A stretch of 64,000 nt of DNA from Lachnospiraceae bacterium (GCA_029053015.1 JAIDHX010000048.1:1-64000), one strand, 5' to 3'. Shown: positions 8,884 through 19,094, counted from the stretch's first letter. The notes: generated by a model not told the origin, from the sequence alone. A program made the numbers and translations.

Positions 8884-8953
8884 ACCATTTCCGTCACTTG
8901 CAGAAGATATTTTGTAATCATCTACCAGAAAGAAAAGATAGGAAGGAGAGAAA

Positions 8954-10468
8954 ATGCAAAAGTTCTGCGATAAAAAGGTAAAAAGCGGAATTGAAAAAGC
9001 ATGCGTGCTTTTGTTCTGGCTGTGCGTCTGGCAGATTGCTGCTTTGCTTGCGGATAACAAGCTGCTTTTGGCGGGGCCGCTGGATACGGCGCGTGCGTTG
9101 TGCAGGGAAATTTCTTCTCCGGATTTTTTCAGGACGGTCGGCAGTTCTCTGCTGCGTCTTTTTGCAGGTTTTTGTGCGGCTTTTTTGTGCGGCGGTGTTC
9201 TGGGTGTTTTGAGTTTTCGGCTGCATTTTATAGAGGCGCTCCTGTCGCCGCTTATGCACTTCTGCAAGGCGGTGCCTGTGGCGGCGTTTGCGGTAATCCT
9301 GCTAATCTGGCAGGGAGCGGGAAGGCTCAGCGCTTCGGTCTGCTTTCTTGTGGTGCTTCCCATTGTGTATGTGAATGTTCTGGAGGGACTTTCCCATACG
9401 GACAAAAAACTGTTGGAAATGGCGCATGTATTCCGCTTTTCACGTAAGAACATTTTTTTCTACATTTACAGACCTGCCATGGCGCCATTTTTGGAGGGCT
9501 GCCTGAAGACGGCGCTGGGAATGGGGCTGAAGGCGGGCATTGCGGCGGAGGTCATCGGGATTCCGAGGTGGTCCATCGGCGGCGAAATATACCTGTCTAA
9601 AATCTATCTTGACACGGCGGGCATATTTGCGTGGACGGCGGTGGTGCTTGCGCTGAGTTTCTGTCTGGAAAGGGCAGTGCTTTTTTTGTGGATGCGGTTT
9701 CTTTTGTGGAAGCCGTCGCCTGCGGCAGATAAAATTATGCATGCAGGCAGGACTGTGCCGCAAAAAAAAGATGGCAGACTCTCAACCGGCACAGCTCTTT
9801 TATGCAGTCAGAGTAGTCAAAAAAAACAGGTAAAATCACAGGAAGCGGGTTCCTTCCTTATCTTTCAAGATATTGACAAAAAATATGACGGGCATACCGT
9901 GCTTTCCGGCATAAACCGCCGTCTTGCTATGACGGGGAGTTATTGTCTGATGGCGCCCTCGGGAGCGGGCAAGACGACGCTTCTGCACATGGCGGCAGGG
10001 CTTGTCAGACCGGATGCGGGTAGCATCACAGTGACAGCGGACACGGGCAGCAGTAAGGAGACTGCGGAGAAAACGGCGGGAGCGGGAGGCATACCGATTT
10101 TCGTCTCCATGGTATTTCAGGAGGACAGGCTCTGTGAGGCGGAATCGGCGATCACCAATGTAACACTTGCGTGCAGGGATGAAAGAAAAGCGGTGGAATG
10201 TCTGGAGAAGCTTCTGCCGAAAGAGGCGCTGCAAAAGCCCGTCAGTCAGTTGAGCGGCGGACAGCGGCGGCGCGTCTGTATTGCAAGAGCGCTGCTTGCC
10301 GATTCGCGTATTCTTCTTCTGGATGAGCCGTTTACCGGTCTTGACGAGGAAAACCGGCAGAGGGCGGCGGAGGTTATCCTCGCATACAGGGCGGGACGCC
10401 TGCTGCTTGCCGCAACCCACGACGAAGCCGACGCAGAGAGGCTTTTAGGGGAAATCTGGCGTCTGTAA
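8954..10468 (+). CDS. Fused ABC transporter permease-ATPase
   Basis: A single 504-residue chain joins two normally separate subunits. Residues about 10-250 are a SsuC/TauC-type permease with about six membrane segments and a coupling region near EMAHVFRFSRKNIFFYIYRP. A linker (about 255-295) leads to an ABC ATPase with Walker A (APSGAGKTT, near 337), signature LSGGQRRR (near 433), Walker B (ILLLDEP, near 455) and switch His (ATHDEAD). The ATPase part is short, about 210 residues. AAGGAGAG precedes the ATG at 8954. It should energise uptake of the ligand bound by the lipoprotein at 7526. Permease-ATPase fusion in this order is unusual for the NitT/TauT group. Confidence 0.88.
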   Translation: MQKFCDKKVKSGIEKACVLLFWLCVWQIAALLADNKLLLAGPLDTARALCREISSPDFFRTVGSSLLRLFAGFCAAFLCGGVLGVLSFRLHFIEALLSPLMHFCKAVPVAAFAVILLIWQGAGRLSASVCFLVVLPIVYVNVLEGLSHTDKKLLEMAHVFRFSRKNIFFYIYRPAMAPFLEGCLKTALGMGLKAGIAAEVIGIPRWSIGGEIYLSKIYLDTAGIFAWTAVVLALSFCLERAVLFLWMRFLLWKPSPAADKIMHAGRTVPQKKDGRLSTGTALLCSQSSQKKQVKSQEAGSFLIFQDIDKKYDGHTVLSGINRRLAMTGSYCLMAPSGAGKTTLLHMAAGLVRPDAGSITVTADTGSSKETAEKTAGAGGIPIFVSMVFQEDRLCEAESAITNVTLACRDERKAVECLEKLLPKEALQKPVSQLSGGQRRRVCIARALLADSRILLLDEPFTGLDEENRQRAAEVILAYRAGRLLLAATHDEADAERLLGEIWRL

Positions 10469-10492
10469 GGCAGAAAACAGCGCGAAAAGACG

Positions 10493-10521
10493 TAGACAAG
10501 CCGCTTTTATTATGCTATAAT
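10493..10521 (+). promoter_or_regulatory. Vegetative promoter of tig
   Basis: TAGACA (10493-10498) and TATAAT (10516-10521) are separated by 17 bp, giving a near-consensus sigma-A promoter about 85 bp before the trigger factor start. Confidence 0.85.
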
Positions 10522-10532
10522 CGTAAAATGAC

Positions 10533-10588
10533 CGTGACTGGCGTCCGCCCTTGATTTTGAGGGGGCAGCAATCAGCAGTCACGATTTT
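10533..10588 (+). promoter_or_regulatory. 5'-end leader hairpin of tig mRNA
   Basis: CGTGACTG (10533-10540) pairs with CAGTCACG (10576-10583), followed by ATTTTT. It begins about 12 nt after the -10 box, so the transcript would start almost with the stem. It may stabilise the mRNA or attenuate it. Confidence 0.55.
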
Positions 10589-10606
10589 TAAGGAGGAAAT
10601 GTAACA

Positions 10607-11932
10607 ATGAGTTTACAGGTAGAAAAATTAGAAAAGAATATGGCGAAGCTTACCATAGAGGTGTCCGCTGAAGAACTGGAAAAGGCATTGGAAACAGCCT
10701 ATCAGAAGAACAAAAACAAGATGAGCATACCCGGCTTCCGCAAGGGAAAGGTTCCCCGCAATATGATTGAAAAGATGTACGGGCCGGCTGTTTTTTATGA
10801 AGATGCAGCAAACGAACTGATTCCCGATGCGTACGAGAAGGCAGTGGAAGAATGTGAAGAAGAAATTGTATCCTCTCCCACGATTGACGTGGTTCAGATT
10901 GAAAAGGGCAAGCCTTTCATCTTTACAGCAGAGGTTGCGTTAAAGCCTGAAGTGACCCTGGGCAAATACAAGGGTGTAAAGGTAGAGAAGACAGAGGTTG
11001 AAGTAACTGAAGAAGAAATCAATGCACAGATAGAGAAAGAAAGAGAAAACAGTGCAAGGACCATCACCGTGACGGACAGACCGGTCAAAGACGGCGATAT
11101 CACCACACTGGATTTTGAAGGCTTTGTGGATGGCGTGCCTTTTGAAGGCGGCAAGGGCGGAGATTACCCGCTTACCATTGGCTCCGGTTCCTTTATCCCG
11201 GGATTCGAGGAGCAGTTAATCGGTGCGGAAATCGGCAAGGAGACCGAAGTGAACGTGACGTTCCCTGAGGATTACCACTCTGCAGATTTGGCGGGCAAGG
11301 CAGCCGTATTCAAATGCACTGTAAAGGAAATCAAGGAGAAGGAGCTTCCGGAATTAGACGATGAGTTTGCAAGTGAAGTTTCTACCTTTGACACGCTTGC
11401 AGAGTACAGGGAGGACGTAAAGAAGACCCTGACACAGCAGAAAGCGGATGCGGCAAAGAGCGCAAAGGAAGAGGCAGTGATTGAGGCTGTAGTGGAAGAC
11501 GCCAAGATGGAGATTCCCGACGCCATGCTGGAAACGGAACAGAGACAGATGGTGGATGAGTTTGCACAGAGAATGCAGATGCAGGGTCTTACCATGGAGC
11601 AGTACATGCAGTTTACCGGAACCAACCCGCAGATGCTCTTAGAGCAGGCAAAGCCGCAGGCACTTAAGAGAATTCAGTCCAGACTGGTACTGGAGGCAGT
11701 TGCAAAGGAAGAAAATCTGGCGGCTGACGATGCAGAGTTTGAAGCAGAAATTAAGGATATGGCTGAAAAATACCAGATGGAGCCGGATAAAATCAAGGAT
11801 ATGCTGGGCGAAAGAGGCAGAAAGCAGGTGCTTGAGGATTTGGCAATCAGAAAAGCGGTAGATTTCCTTGTGGAGAATGCAAAGGAAGGAAAAGCGGCTA
11901 AGGCGAAAAAGGCAGAGGCTGCCGAAGAATAG
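10607..11932 (+). CDS. tig: Trigger factor, ribosome-bound chaperone
   Basis: A 441-residue peptidyl-prolyl isomerase and chaperone that binds ribosomes near the exit tunnel. The N-terminal ribosome-binding domain contains the signature GFRKGKVPRNMI (residues about 43-54). The FKBP-type PPIase domain (about 150-245) includes GDITTLDFEGFVDGVPFEGG and GSFIPGFEEQLIG. The helical C-terminal arms end in a Lys/Ala/Glu tail. AAGGAGG at 10590-10596 supports the start. It heads the tig-clpP-clpX-lon-engB block common in Firmicutes. Confidence 0.97.
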   Translation: MSLQVEKLEKNMAKLTIEVSAEELEKALETAYQKNKNKMSIPGFRKGKVPRNMIEKMYGPAVFYEDAANELIPDAYEKAVEECEEEIVSSPTIDVVQIEKGKPFIFTAEVALKPEVTLGKYKGVKVEKTEVEVTEEEINAQIEKERENSARTITVTDRPVKDGDITTLDFEGFVDGVPFEGGKGGDYPLTIGSGSFIPGFEEQLIGAEIGKETEVNVTFPEDYHSADLAGKAAVFKCTVKEIKEKELPELDDEFASEVSTFDTLAEYREDVKKTLTQQKADAAKSAKEEAVIEAVVEDAKMEIPDAMLETEQRQMVDEFAQRMQMQGLTMEQYMQFTGTNPQMLLEQAKPQALKRIQSRLVLEAVAKEENLAADDAEFEAEIKDMAEKYQMEPDKIKDMLGERGRKQVLEDLAIRKAVDFLVENAKEGKAAKAKKAEAAEE

Positions 11933-11954
11933 ATCACAGCAGATAAGCTGCTTC

Positions 11955-11992
11955 TAAACGGAGGATTAAGTTTTTCTTAAATCCTCTGTTTA
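11955..11992 (+). terminator. Intercistronic hairpin between tig and clpP
   Basis: TAAACGGAGGATTAAG (11955-11970) pairs imperfectly with 11976-11992. There is no T run after it, so it may be a processing or partial termination site. Confidence 0.45.
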
Positions 11993-12058
11993 AGATTGCA
12001 AGTCTTTACGCAGTGGGCTATTATGAAGAAAACAACAATGTAAAACGGAGGATTTTTT

Positions 12059-12658
12059 ATGAGTTTAGTACCTTATGTCATAGAGCAGACCAGCAGGGGC
12101 GAGCGTTCTTACGATATTTACTCCAGACTTTTAAAAGAGAGAATTATTTTTCTGGGTGAAGAAGTAAACGAAACCACGGCGAGTCTTGTGGTGGCGCAGC
12201 TTCTGTTTCTGGAAGCAGAGGATCCCGAAAAGGATATCAATCTCTACATTAACAGCCCCGGCGGTTCCGTGACGGCAGGACTGGCAATTTATGATACCAT
12301 GCGTTTTATCAAATGCGACGTGTCTACCATCTGTATCGGTATGGCGGCGAGCATGGGCGCGTTTCTGCTTGCGGGCGGCACCAAGGGCAAGAGGATGGCG
12401 CTTCCCAATGCGGAAATCATGATTCATCAGCCCTTAGGTGGTGCACAGGGACAGGCGACCGAGATTGAAATCGCGGCAAAGCATATTTTGCAGACGAAGG
12501 AAAAGTTAAACCGTATGCTTGCAGAAAATACCGGCAAGGATTATGAGGTGATTGCCGCAGATACGGAGAGAGATAATTGGAAGTCTGCGCAGGAAGCTTT
12601 GGAGTACGGGCTGATTGACAAGGTGATAACATCACACGCAACATCCGAAGAAAAGTAA
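12059..12658 (+). CDS. clpP: ATP-dependent Clp protease proteolytic subunit
   Basis: A 199-residue serine protease that forms the barrel used by ClpX. The catalytic Ser lies in [14 protein letters not shown] (near 98) and the His in [17 protein letters not shown] (near 123). The N-terminus [19 protein letters not shown], the axial loop region, is typical. CGGAGG precedes the ATG. Its position directly before clpX matches the usual operon. Confidence 0.97.
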   Translation: MSLVPYVIEQTSRGERSYDIYSRLLKERIIFLGEEVNETTASLVVAQLLFLEAEDPEKDINLYINSPGGSVTAGLAIYDTMRFIKCDVSTICIGMAASMGAFLLAGGTKGKRMALPNAEIMIHQPLGGAQGQATEIEIAAKHILQTKEKLNRMLAENTGKDYEVIAADTERDNWKSAQEALEYGLIDKVITSHATSEEK

Positions 12659-12669
12659 AATAAAAGGCG

Positions 12670-12692
12670 TATTGCGGGCGTAGTCCGCAATA
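12670..12692 (+). other. Hairpin upstream of clpX ribosome binding site
   Basis: TATTGCGG (12670-12677) pairs with CCGCAATA (12685-12692), with no T run. It ends just before AAAGGAAG of clpX and may be an mRNA processing or stability element. Confidence 0.4.
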
Positions 12693-12705
12693 TAGAAAGG
12701 AAGTT

Positions 12706-13971
12706 ATGGCAGCAAAAATTTCCGGCGGCGATATAAGATGCTCCTTCTGCAACAAGACGCAGGACCAGGTCAGAAAGCTGATAGCGGGACCGGCGGGCAT
12801 CTATATCTGCGATGAATGTATAGAAATATGTGGAGATATTTTAGAGGAAGAGTTTGAAGAGGAAAGCATGCCTGTGGAGGAGGCGCCGGATTTTAAGCTT
12901 TTGAAACCGGTAGAGATCAAGCATTTTCTGGACGAATACGTGATTGGGCAGGAGGAAGCAAAAAAGGTGCTCTCCGTGGCTGTCTACAATCACTACAAAA
13001 GGGTGACGGCGCAGAACAATCCGGATGATGTGGAGCTGCAGAAGAGCAATGTCATCATGATAGGTCCTACCGGCTCAGGCAAGACCTATTTGGCACAGAC
13101 ACTGGCGAGGATTATCAATGTTCCGTTTGCCATCGCGGATGCGACGACACTGACGGAGGCAGGCTATGTGGGCGAGGATGTGGAGAACATTCTCTTAAAG
13201 CTGATACAGGCTGCAGATTATGATGTGGAGCGTGCCCAGTACGGCATGGTCTACATTGACGAAATCGATAAGATTACCAAGAAAAGCGAGAATGTGTCCA
13301 TCACTCGTGATGTGTCGGGCGAGGGCGTTCAGCAGGCTCTCTTAAAAATTATAGAGGGTACAGAAGCGAGCGTACCGCCTCAGGGCGGCAGAAAGCACCC
13401 GCATCAGGAATTGATTCAAATCGACACCTCCAATATCCTCTTTATCTGCGGCGGCGCTTTCGACGGTCTGGATAAGATTGTAGAGACGAGACTTGACCGC
13501 AAGTCCATCGGCTTTAATGCGCCGGTGACGGAAAAGGCAGACAAGGAAATCGGAGAGATTTTGGGCGAAGTTACACCGCAGGATTTGGTGAAATTCGGTC
13601 TGATTCCTGAATTTGTGGGACGTGTTCCCATCAACGTATCTCTGCAGGGACTGGATAAGAAAGCATTAAAGCGTATCTTAATGGAGCCGAAAAATGCGTT
13701 GATTAAGCAGTATCAGAGACTGTTTGAGATGGACGGCGTGCAGCTTACCTTTGAGGAGGACGCTATCGACGCCATTGCGGAGAAGGCGCTGGAGCGCAAG
13801 ACGGGCGCAAGGGGGCTACGTTCCATCATGGAGAGCATAACGCTGGATACCATGTATACCATACCGTCCGATGATACCATAGAGGCGGTCATCATTACAA
13901 AGAGCGCGGTAGAGGGAGTCAGCAAACCGTTGACGATACATCGGGAGACCGCTATGAAAAAAGCAAAGTAA
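12706..13971 (+). CDS. clpX: Clp protease ATP-binding subunit ClpX
   Basis: A 421-residue AAA+ unfoldase that feeds substrates to ClpP. The N-terminal zinc-binding domain has four Cys (C12, C15, C35, C38). Walker A is GPTGSGKT near 119, Walker B is YIDEIDKI near 183, and the pore loop GYVGEDVE lies near 155. The ClpP-docking loop region contains [10 protein letters not shown] terminator follows immediately. Confidence 0.97.
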   Translation: MAAKISGGDIRCSFCNKTQDQVRKLIAGPAGIYICDECIEICGDILEEEFEEESMPVEEAPDFKLLKPVEIKHFLDEYVIGQEEAKKVLSVAVYNHYKRVTAQNNPDDVELQKSNVIMIGPTGSGKTYLAQTLARIINVPFAIADATTLTEAGYVGEDVENILLKLIQAADYDVERAQYGMVYIDEIDKITKKSENVSITRDVSGEGVQQALLKIIEGTEASVPPQGGRKHPHQELIQIDTSNILFICGGAFDGLDKIVETRLDRKSIGFNAPVTEKADKEIGEILGEVTPQDLVKFGLIPEFVGRVPINVSLQGLDKKALKRILMEPKNALIKQYQRLFEMDGVQLTFEEDAIDAIAEKALERKTGARGLRSIMESITLDTMYTIPSDDTIEAVIITKSAVEGVSKPLTIHRETAMKKAK

Positions 13972-13979
13972 GTGAGTGA

Positions 13980-14011
13980 AACGCCGCCGCTTTTAAAGTG
14001 CGGCGTTTTTT
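13980..14011 (+). terminator. Intrinsic terminator after clpX
   Basis: ACGCCGC (13981-13987) pairs with GCGGCGT (14000-14006), followed by six T residues. Confidence 0.88.
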
Positions 14012-14056
14012 GCCTTTGCGGCATGTATCATGATAATCGGGGAGAACAGACAGAAT

Positions 14057-16495
14057 ATGGAAGAAATGACAACGGATATAAAGCAGGGTATATTGCGGAT
14101 ACCGGCAGTGGCGTTAAGGGGACTCAGCATTTTGCCGGGTATGGTTATTCATTTTGATTTAAACAGACAGAAATCCATTTATGCAGTGGAGCAGGCAATG
14201 TTGGGCGAACAGCTTCTTTTTGTGGTGACACAGAAAGAGGAGGCTACGGAAGAGCCGGACATGGAAGATCTCTATGGCGTAGGCACCGTTACCCGCTTAA
14301 AACAGATGAGCCGGCTGCCGAACGGAATTGTGCGCGTGCTGGTGGAGGGAACGGAAAGAGGCAGGCTTCTTTCGCTGAGTGGAGAGACAAACGAGTATCT
14401 CTCTGCCGAGGTGGAGTTGATGCCGCAGGATGCGGCGGACACGGACGAAGGTCATAAGGAAGCCATGGCAAGGCAGTTGAAAGAGCTGTTCCATACCTAC
14501 AGCGCATTAAATCCAAGAAGCGGCAAAATGCTGGATAAAAAGCTGGACGCCATGGAAAACCTTGTGCTTATCATAGACAGTATTGCCAGCGGCATGCCCC
14601 TGCCGGTGGCAACCAAGCAGACCGTGTTGGCGGCAGAAACCCTGACGGAGCGGTATGATTTTTTGTCTTCCGTGCTGTACAATGAAATCAATATCGGCAT
14701 GATTCGAAAGGAATTGGGAGAAAAGCTGCAGAAGAAGGTCAATAAAAACCAGAAGGATTATCTTCTCAGGGAGCAGATGAACGCAATTCGGGAGGAACTG
14801 GGGGAAAACAATACCGTTTCCGATGCAGATATGTTTTTGGAACAAGTGAAAAAGCTGAAGGCGGACAAGGAAGTAAAGGAGAAACTGGAGAAAGAGATTT
14901 CCCGGTTTAAGAGCCTGTCCGTGAGCAGTACGGAAAGCGCGGTGGAGCGTACCTATATAGAGACGCTTTTGGAGATGCCGTGGAATAAGCTTTCCAAAGA
15001 AAATACGGATATGAACCGCGCGGAGCAGATTCTGGAGGAGGACCATTACGGGCTGAAACAGGTCAAAGAGCGCATACTGGAGTTTCTGGCGGTACGGAGC
15101 CTGAAAGCCGCCAATGCTGGTAAAAATGCACATGCAGGCAAAAATGCCAATGCAGATAAAAATCTGTATTCGGACAGTCCGATTATTTGTCTGGTGGGAC
15201 CGCCGGGCACGGGAAAAAGTTCCATTGCAAAGAGTGTGGCAAGGGCGCTTTCCCGCGAATATGTGCGAATCAGTCTGGGCGGTGTCAGGGACGAGGCGGA
15301 AATCAGGGGGCACAGGCGGACTTACGTGGGCGCCATGCCCGGCAGGATTGCGGCAGGCTTAAAACAGGCGGGCGTCGGCAATCCGCTGATGCTTTTGGAC
15401 GAGATAGACAAGGTGAGCAGCGATTACAAGGGAGATGTGTCGGCGGCGCTTTTGGAGGTGCTTGACGGCGGCTTAAACAGCCGCTTCAGGGACCATTATA
15501 TTGAGCTGCCCATCAATCTTTCGCAGGTACTCTTTATTGCCACGGCAAATGCTACGGCGGGAATCCCCAAGCCGCTTTTGGACAGGATGGAACTGATAGA
15601 GGTCAGCAGCTATACGGACAATGAAAAGTTCCATATAGCGAAAGAACATCTGCTGAAGCGGGCATATGAAAAGCATGGACTGGACGGCAGGCTTGTCATC
15701 GGAGACAGCGCCATCAAAGCCGTTATCGAGGGCTATACGAGGGAAGCCGGCGTCAGGGGACTGGAGCGCAGGATAGGCGAAATCTGCCGCAAGGCGGCAA
15801 GGGAGCTTTTGAAGGTAAAGCCGGAGAAGCAGGAAAAAACGGTATTCAAAGTTACCTCGCGAAATCTGGAAAAGTATTTAGGAAAGGCAAAATATACCAG
15901 AAATCCCGCCAATCTCACGGACGAGGTAGGCATTGTGCGCGGGCTTGCGTGGACCAGTGTCGGCGGTGACACCCTGCAGATAGAGGTCAATAAGATGCCC
16001 GGCAAAGGTGAACTGCGGCTGACGGGACAGATGGGCGATGTGATGAAGGAGTCTGCCATGACGGGCTTAAGCTATGTCAGATCCATCAGCAAGGATTATG
16101 GTATATCGGCGGACACCTATAAAAAGAACGATTTTCACATACATATCCCCGAGGGAGCGGTTCCCAAGGACGGACCCTCCGCGGGAATTACCATGGCGAC
16201 AGCGCTTGTGTCGGCGCTTACGGGAATTCCGGTGAAGGCAAACCTTGCCATGACCGGAGAAATCACACTGCGGGGCAGAGTGCTTCCCATAGGCGGACTC
16301 AAGGAAAAAATACTGGCGGCAAAAATTGCGGGTATCGGACAGGTGCTTGTGCCTAAGAAGAATGAAAAGGATGTAGAAGAAATAGATGCGGAAATCAAAT
16401 CGGGCGTGGAGATTATTTATGTAGAGCGCATGGAAGAGGTTTTGCAGTATGCGTTAGCTGCGGTGGAAGGAAAGGAGAGCGGAAATGGTAATTAA
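14057..16495 (+). CDS. lon: ATP-dependent protease Lon
   Basis: An 812-residue hexameric AAA+ protease. An N-terminal LON substrate domain (about 10-200) and a coiled helical region are followed by the ATPase with Walker [10 protein letters not shown] near 380 and Walker B MLLDEIDK near 440. The C-terminal protease has the catalytic Ser in KDGPSAG (near 707) and Lys in GGLKEK (near 750). The start at 14057 is chosen because GGGGAG lies 11 nt before it; an in-frame ATG at 14030 is possible. An odd insert with repeated AGKNA-like units lies just before Walker A. The last 11 bp overlap engB. Confidence 0.96.
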   Translation: MEEMTTDIKQGILRIPAVALRGLSILPGMVIHFDLNRQKSIYAVEQAMLGEQLLFVVTQKEEATEEPDMEDLYGVGTVTRLKQMSRLPNGIVRVLVEGTERGRLLSLSGETNEYLSAEVELMPQDAADTDEGHKEAMARQLKELFHTYSALNPRSGKMLDKKLDAMENLVLIIDSIASGMPLPVATKQTVLAAETLTERYDFLSSVLYNEINIGMIRKELGEKLQKKVNKNQKDYLLREQMNAIREELGENNTVSDADMFLEQVKKLKADKEVKEKLEKEISRFKSLSVSSTESAVERTYIETLLEMPWNKLSKENTDMNRAEQILEEDHYGLKQVKERILEFLAVRSLKAANAGKNAHAGKNANADKNLYSDSPIICLVGPPGTGKSSIAKSVARALSREYVRISLGGVRDEAEIRGHRRTYVGAMPGRIAAGLKQAGVGNPLMLLDEIDKVSSDYKGDVSAALLEVLDGGLNSRFRDHYIELPINLSQVLFIATANATAGIPKPLLDRMELIEVSSYTDNEKFHIAKEHLLKRAYEKHGLDGRLVIGDSAIKAVIEGYTREAGVRGLERRIGEICRKAARELLKVKPEKQEKTVFKVTSRNLEKYLGKAKYTRNPANLTDEVGIVRGLAWTSVGGDTLQIEVNKMPGKGELRLTGQMGDVMKESAMTGLSYVRSISKDYGISADTYKKNDFHIHIPEGAVPKDGPSAGITMATALVSALTGIPVKANLAMTGEITLRGRVLPIGGLKEKILAAKIAGIGQVLVPKKNEKDVEEIDAEIKSGVEIIYVERMEEVLQYALAAVEGKESGNGN

Positions 16496-17081
16496 AAACG
16501 TGGCGTTGGAAACCGTGTGCGGCATTACCAGCAAAATACCGGATAATTTGTATCCGGAGGTGGCGTTTGCGGGAAAGAGCAACGTTGGAAAGTCTTCCCT
16601 GATAAATGTGCTGATGAACCGGAAGTCCCTTGCCCGCACCAGCTCCCAGCCCGGGAAAACCCAGACGATAAATTTCTATAACATCAACAGTGAAATTTAT
16701 TTTGTGGATTTGCCGGGATACGGCTACGCGAGGGCAAACGAGGAGGTCAAGGCGAAGTGGGGCAAAATGGTAGAAAACTACCTGCACAAATCGAAGCAGC
16801 TAAAGGCTGTCTTTCTCCTGATTGATATCCGTCATGCGCCCGGCAGTAACGACTGTATTATGTACGACTGGATTAGAAAGCAGGGCTATCAGCCCATTAT
16901 CATTGCGACGAAATTGGACAAGATAAAACGCAGCCAGGTACAGAAGCAGGTAAACCTGATAAAGAGTACACTGAAGGCGGGAAGCGATACTCTTGTCATT
17001 CCTTTTTCTGCAGAGAGCAGGCAGGGACGGGAAGAAATTTATGCGGTTTTGGATGAAATTTTAGAGAAGTCAGCAGAATAA
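16485..17081 (+). CDS. engB: Ribosome biogenesis GTP-binding protein EngB/YsxC
   Basis: A 198-residue circularly normal small GTPase needed for large ribosomal subunit assembly. G1 is AGKSNVGKSS (near 28-37), G2 includes TSSQPGKTQTINFY, G3 is DLPGYGYA (near 72), and G4 is ATKLDK (near 142). The start lies inside the end of lon with GGAGAG ahead of it. A lon-engB order is standard in Firmicutes. Confidence 0.95.
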   Translation: MVIKNVALETVCGITSKIPDNLYPEVAFAGKSNVGKSSLINVLMNRKSLARTSSQPGKTQTINFYNINSEIYFVDLPGYGYARANEEVKAKWGKMVENYLHKSKQLKAVFLLIDIRHAPGSNDCIMYDWIRKQGYQPIIIATKLDKIKRSQVQKQVNLIKSTLKAGSDTLVIPFSAESRQGREEIYAVLDEILEKSAE

Positions 17082-17101
17082 AGTTAAAAGAGGGCTTTCT
17101 T

Positions 17102-18364
17102 ATGAGTGAATCGATGAAAAAATACGTGAAGGCAATTCTGAATCTGGCAATTGCGCTGGTCATTCTGATTGCCGTGGTATGGCTTGTGCCGAAGGGCATC
17201 GTATTTTTTATGCCTTTTATCATTGGATGGATCATTGCGCTGATAGCCGGTCCTATGGTGCGCTTTCTGGAAAAAAAGTTGAAAATCCGGCGAAAAGCGG
17301 GCAGTGCCTTTGTCATCATTGCGGTAATCGGGCTTGTGGTGCTGGTCGGCTATTTGATTGTGAGCAATCTTGTGCGGGAACTGGCGGGCTTTATCAACGA
17401 TTTACCGCAGATGTGGGATTCGCTGCAGGAAGATTTTAATGCCATTGCCAAGAATCTCAGCGTTATCTATGATAAGCTGCCTGTGAACATCCAAAACACC
17501 ATAGACAATATTGCGGCTTCTGCCAGTGATATTGCCGGAGATTTTATCGGAAAGCTTTCAAGTCCTACCATAGCGGCGGTGGGTAATTTTGCAAAGCAGC
17601 TTCCCACTTTTATTATCGGACTGATTATGTGCCTTTTGTCTTCCTATCTTTTTGTGGCGGAAAAAGAGCAGATTGCGCAGGCCATGAATAAGTATATGCC
17701 GGAAGAGCTGCTTTACCGTCTCAGTCTGATGAAACGGAGTCTGGTAAAAGCAGTGGGCGGCTATTTCAAAGCGCAGATCAAGATTGAGATTTGGATTTAT
17801 CTGCTTCTGTTGATTGGATTTTTGGTTTTAGGCGTGGATTATGCGCCGCTCATCGCACTTGGCATTGCCATTCTGGATTTCCTGCCGTTTTTCGGAACCG
17901 GCACAGCGATGGTACCGTGGGCTGTTGTCAAATTTTTGAGTGCGGATTATATTATGACAATCGCTCTTTTGGTAATCTGGGGTGTCAGCCAGCTTGTCAG
18001 ACAGATTATACAGCCCAAAATCGTGGGCGATTCGGTGGGCGTGCCGCCTCTGCCGACTTTATTTCTTTTGTATATCGGATACATGGTTGGCGGCGTATTG
18101 GGCATGATAGTAGCAGTGCCCATAGGTATTATTCTTTTTACCATGTATGAAGAGGGCGCTTTTGACACCACCAAAAACAGCATCAAGATACTTTCGGCAG
18201 GACTGAACCATTTCCGCAGGCTGACGCCGCAGGATATGTATATTATCGATACCTACAGGCAGGAGTGTGAGGAAGCGTTCGACAGCCAAAAGCGGGCGGA
18301 GCAGCAAAAGCAGGACAGTCAGGAGAAACAGACAAAAGAAAAAGAGGAAAATCGGAATGCGTAA
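17102..18364 (+). CDS. AI-2E family membrane transporter
   Basis: A 420-residue integral membrane protein with about eight hydrophobic segments and the central soluble section (about 95-160) typical of the AI-2E/PerM family. The signature stretch PLPTLFLLYIGYMVGGVLGM lies near 317. The C-terminus is a long Gln/Lys/Glu-rich tail that overlaps truA by 8 bp. Members act as ion or signal exporters; the substrate cannot be assigned here. Confidence 0.88.
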   Translation: MSESMKKYVKAILNLAIALVILIAVVWLVPKGIVFFMPFIIGWIIALIAGPMVRFLEKKLKIRRKAGSAFVIIAVIGLVVLVGYLIVSNLVRELAGFINDLPQMWDSLQEDFNAIAKNLSVIYDKLPVNIQNTIDNIAASASDIAGDFIGKLSSPTIAAVGNFAKQLPTFIIGLIMCLLSSYLFVAEKEQIAQAMNKYMPEELLYRLSLMKRSLVKAVGGYFKAQIKIEIWIYLLLLIGFLVLGVDYAPLIALGIAILDFLPFFGTGTAMVPWAVVKFLSADYIMTIALLVIWGVSQLVRQIIQPKIVGDSVGVPPLPTLFLLYIGYMVGGVLGMIVAVPIGIILFTMYEEGAFDTTKNSIKILSAGLNHFRRLTPQDMYIIDTYRQECEEAFDSQKRAEQQKQDSQEKQTKEKEENRNA

Positions 18365-19094
18365 TTTTAAGATGCTTCTGGAATATGAGGGGACAAGGTA
18401 TCAGGGCTGGCAGCGGCAGGAAAGCACGGAAAATACCATACAGGGAAAGCTGGAAGCGCTGCTCTCTAAAATGTGCGGGCATAAGGTAGAGGTGCAGGGC
18501 AGCGGCAGGACGGACGCCGGCGTTCATGCGCGAGGGCAGGTGGCGAATGCCCACATGGATACGGATATGACAGCGGAGGAAATTCTTGCCTATATGAACC
18601 GGTATCTGCCGCAGGATATCGGTGTGCTCTCCGTGGAAGAGGTATCTGACCGGTTTCACAGCAGACTGCTTGCCAAAGAAAAAATCTACTGTTATCAGGT
18701 GATTAACAGCAGTCTGCCGCATATATTTGACAGAAGGTATGCGTACGCATATCCGGCGCCGCTCGATATAGAGGCTTGCCGGAGGGCCGCGTCGTTTTTG
18801 GTGGGAACTCATGACTTTGCAGCGTTTACTTCTGCGAAAAAAGGGAAAAAATCTACAGTAAGGACCATAGAAGAAATCAGGATAGAAAAAGAAAAGGATA
18901 TCATTCGTTTCTATTTTCGGGGAGATGGTTTTCTGTTTCATATGGTGCGTATTCTGACGGGGACGCTCTTAGAGGTCGGAGCCGGAAAGAGGAAACCGGA
19001 AGAGATGGAGGCGCTTTTGGAGTCAGGGCGCAGAGAGCTTGCAGGAGCGCTTGCACCGGCAGTGGGACTGACTCTTTTGGAGGTGCGTTACTGA
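18357..19094 (+). CDS. truA: tRNA pseudouridine(38-40) synthase TruA
   Basis: A 245-residue enzyme that isomerises uridines 38-40 of the tRNA anticodon arm. The catalytic Asp sits in SGRTDAGVHARGQVA (near 52). KEKIYCYQV and FLFHMVRILTGTLLEVGAGKR are also typical. The start at 18357 (MRNFKMLLEYEG) is chosen because upstream codons reach into the preceding gene's charged tail and do not match the family. Confidence 0.96.
   Translation: MRNFKMLLEYEGTRYQGWQRQESTENTIQGKLEALLSKMCGHKVEVQGSGRTDAGVHARGQVANAHMDTDMTAEEILAYMNRYLPQDIGVLSVEEVSDRFHSRLLAKEKIYCYQVINSSLPHIFDRRYAYAYPAPLDIEACRRAASFLVGTHDFAAFTSAKKGKKSTVRTIEEIRIEKEKDIIRFYFRGDGFLFHMVRILTGTLLEVGAGKRKPEEMEALLESGRRELAGALAPAVGLTLLEVRY

Noticed and set aside
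8546..8884. 112-codon open frame across hairpin copy A
   Set aside because: It lies over the palindromic element and the small inverted repeat, has no ribosome binding site and its reading follows the inverted repeats.
8704..9453. 249-codon minus-strand open frame opposite the permease
   Set aside because: Antisense to a clear permease-ATPase and to the hairpin region; composition is low-complexity.
14507..15313. 268-codon minus-strand open frame inside lon
   Set aside because: Entirely within a complete lon gene and without recognisable features.
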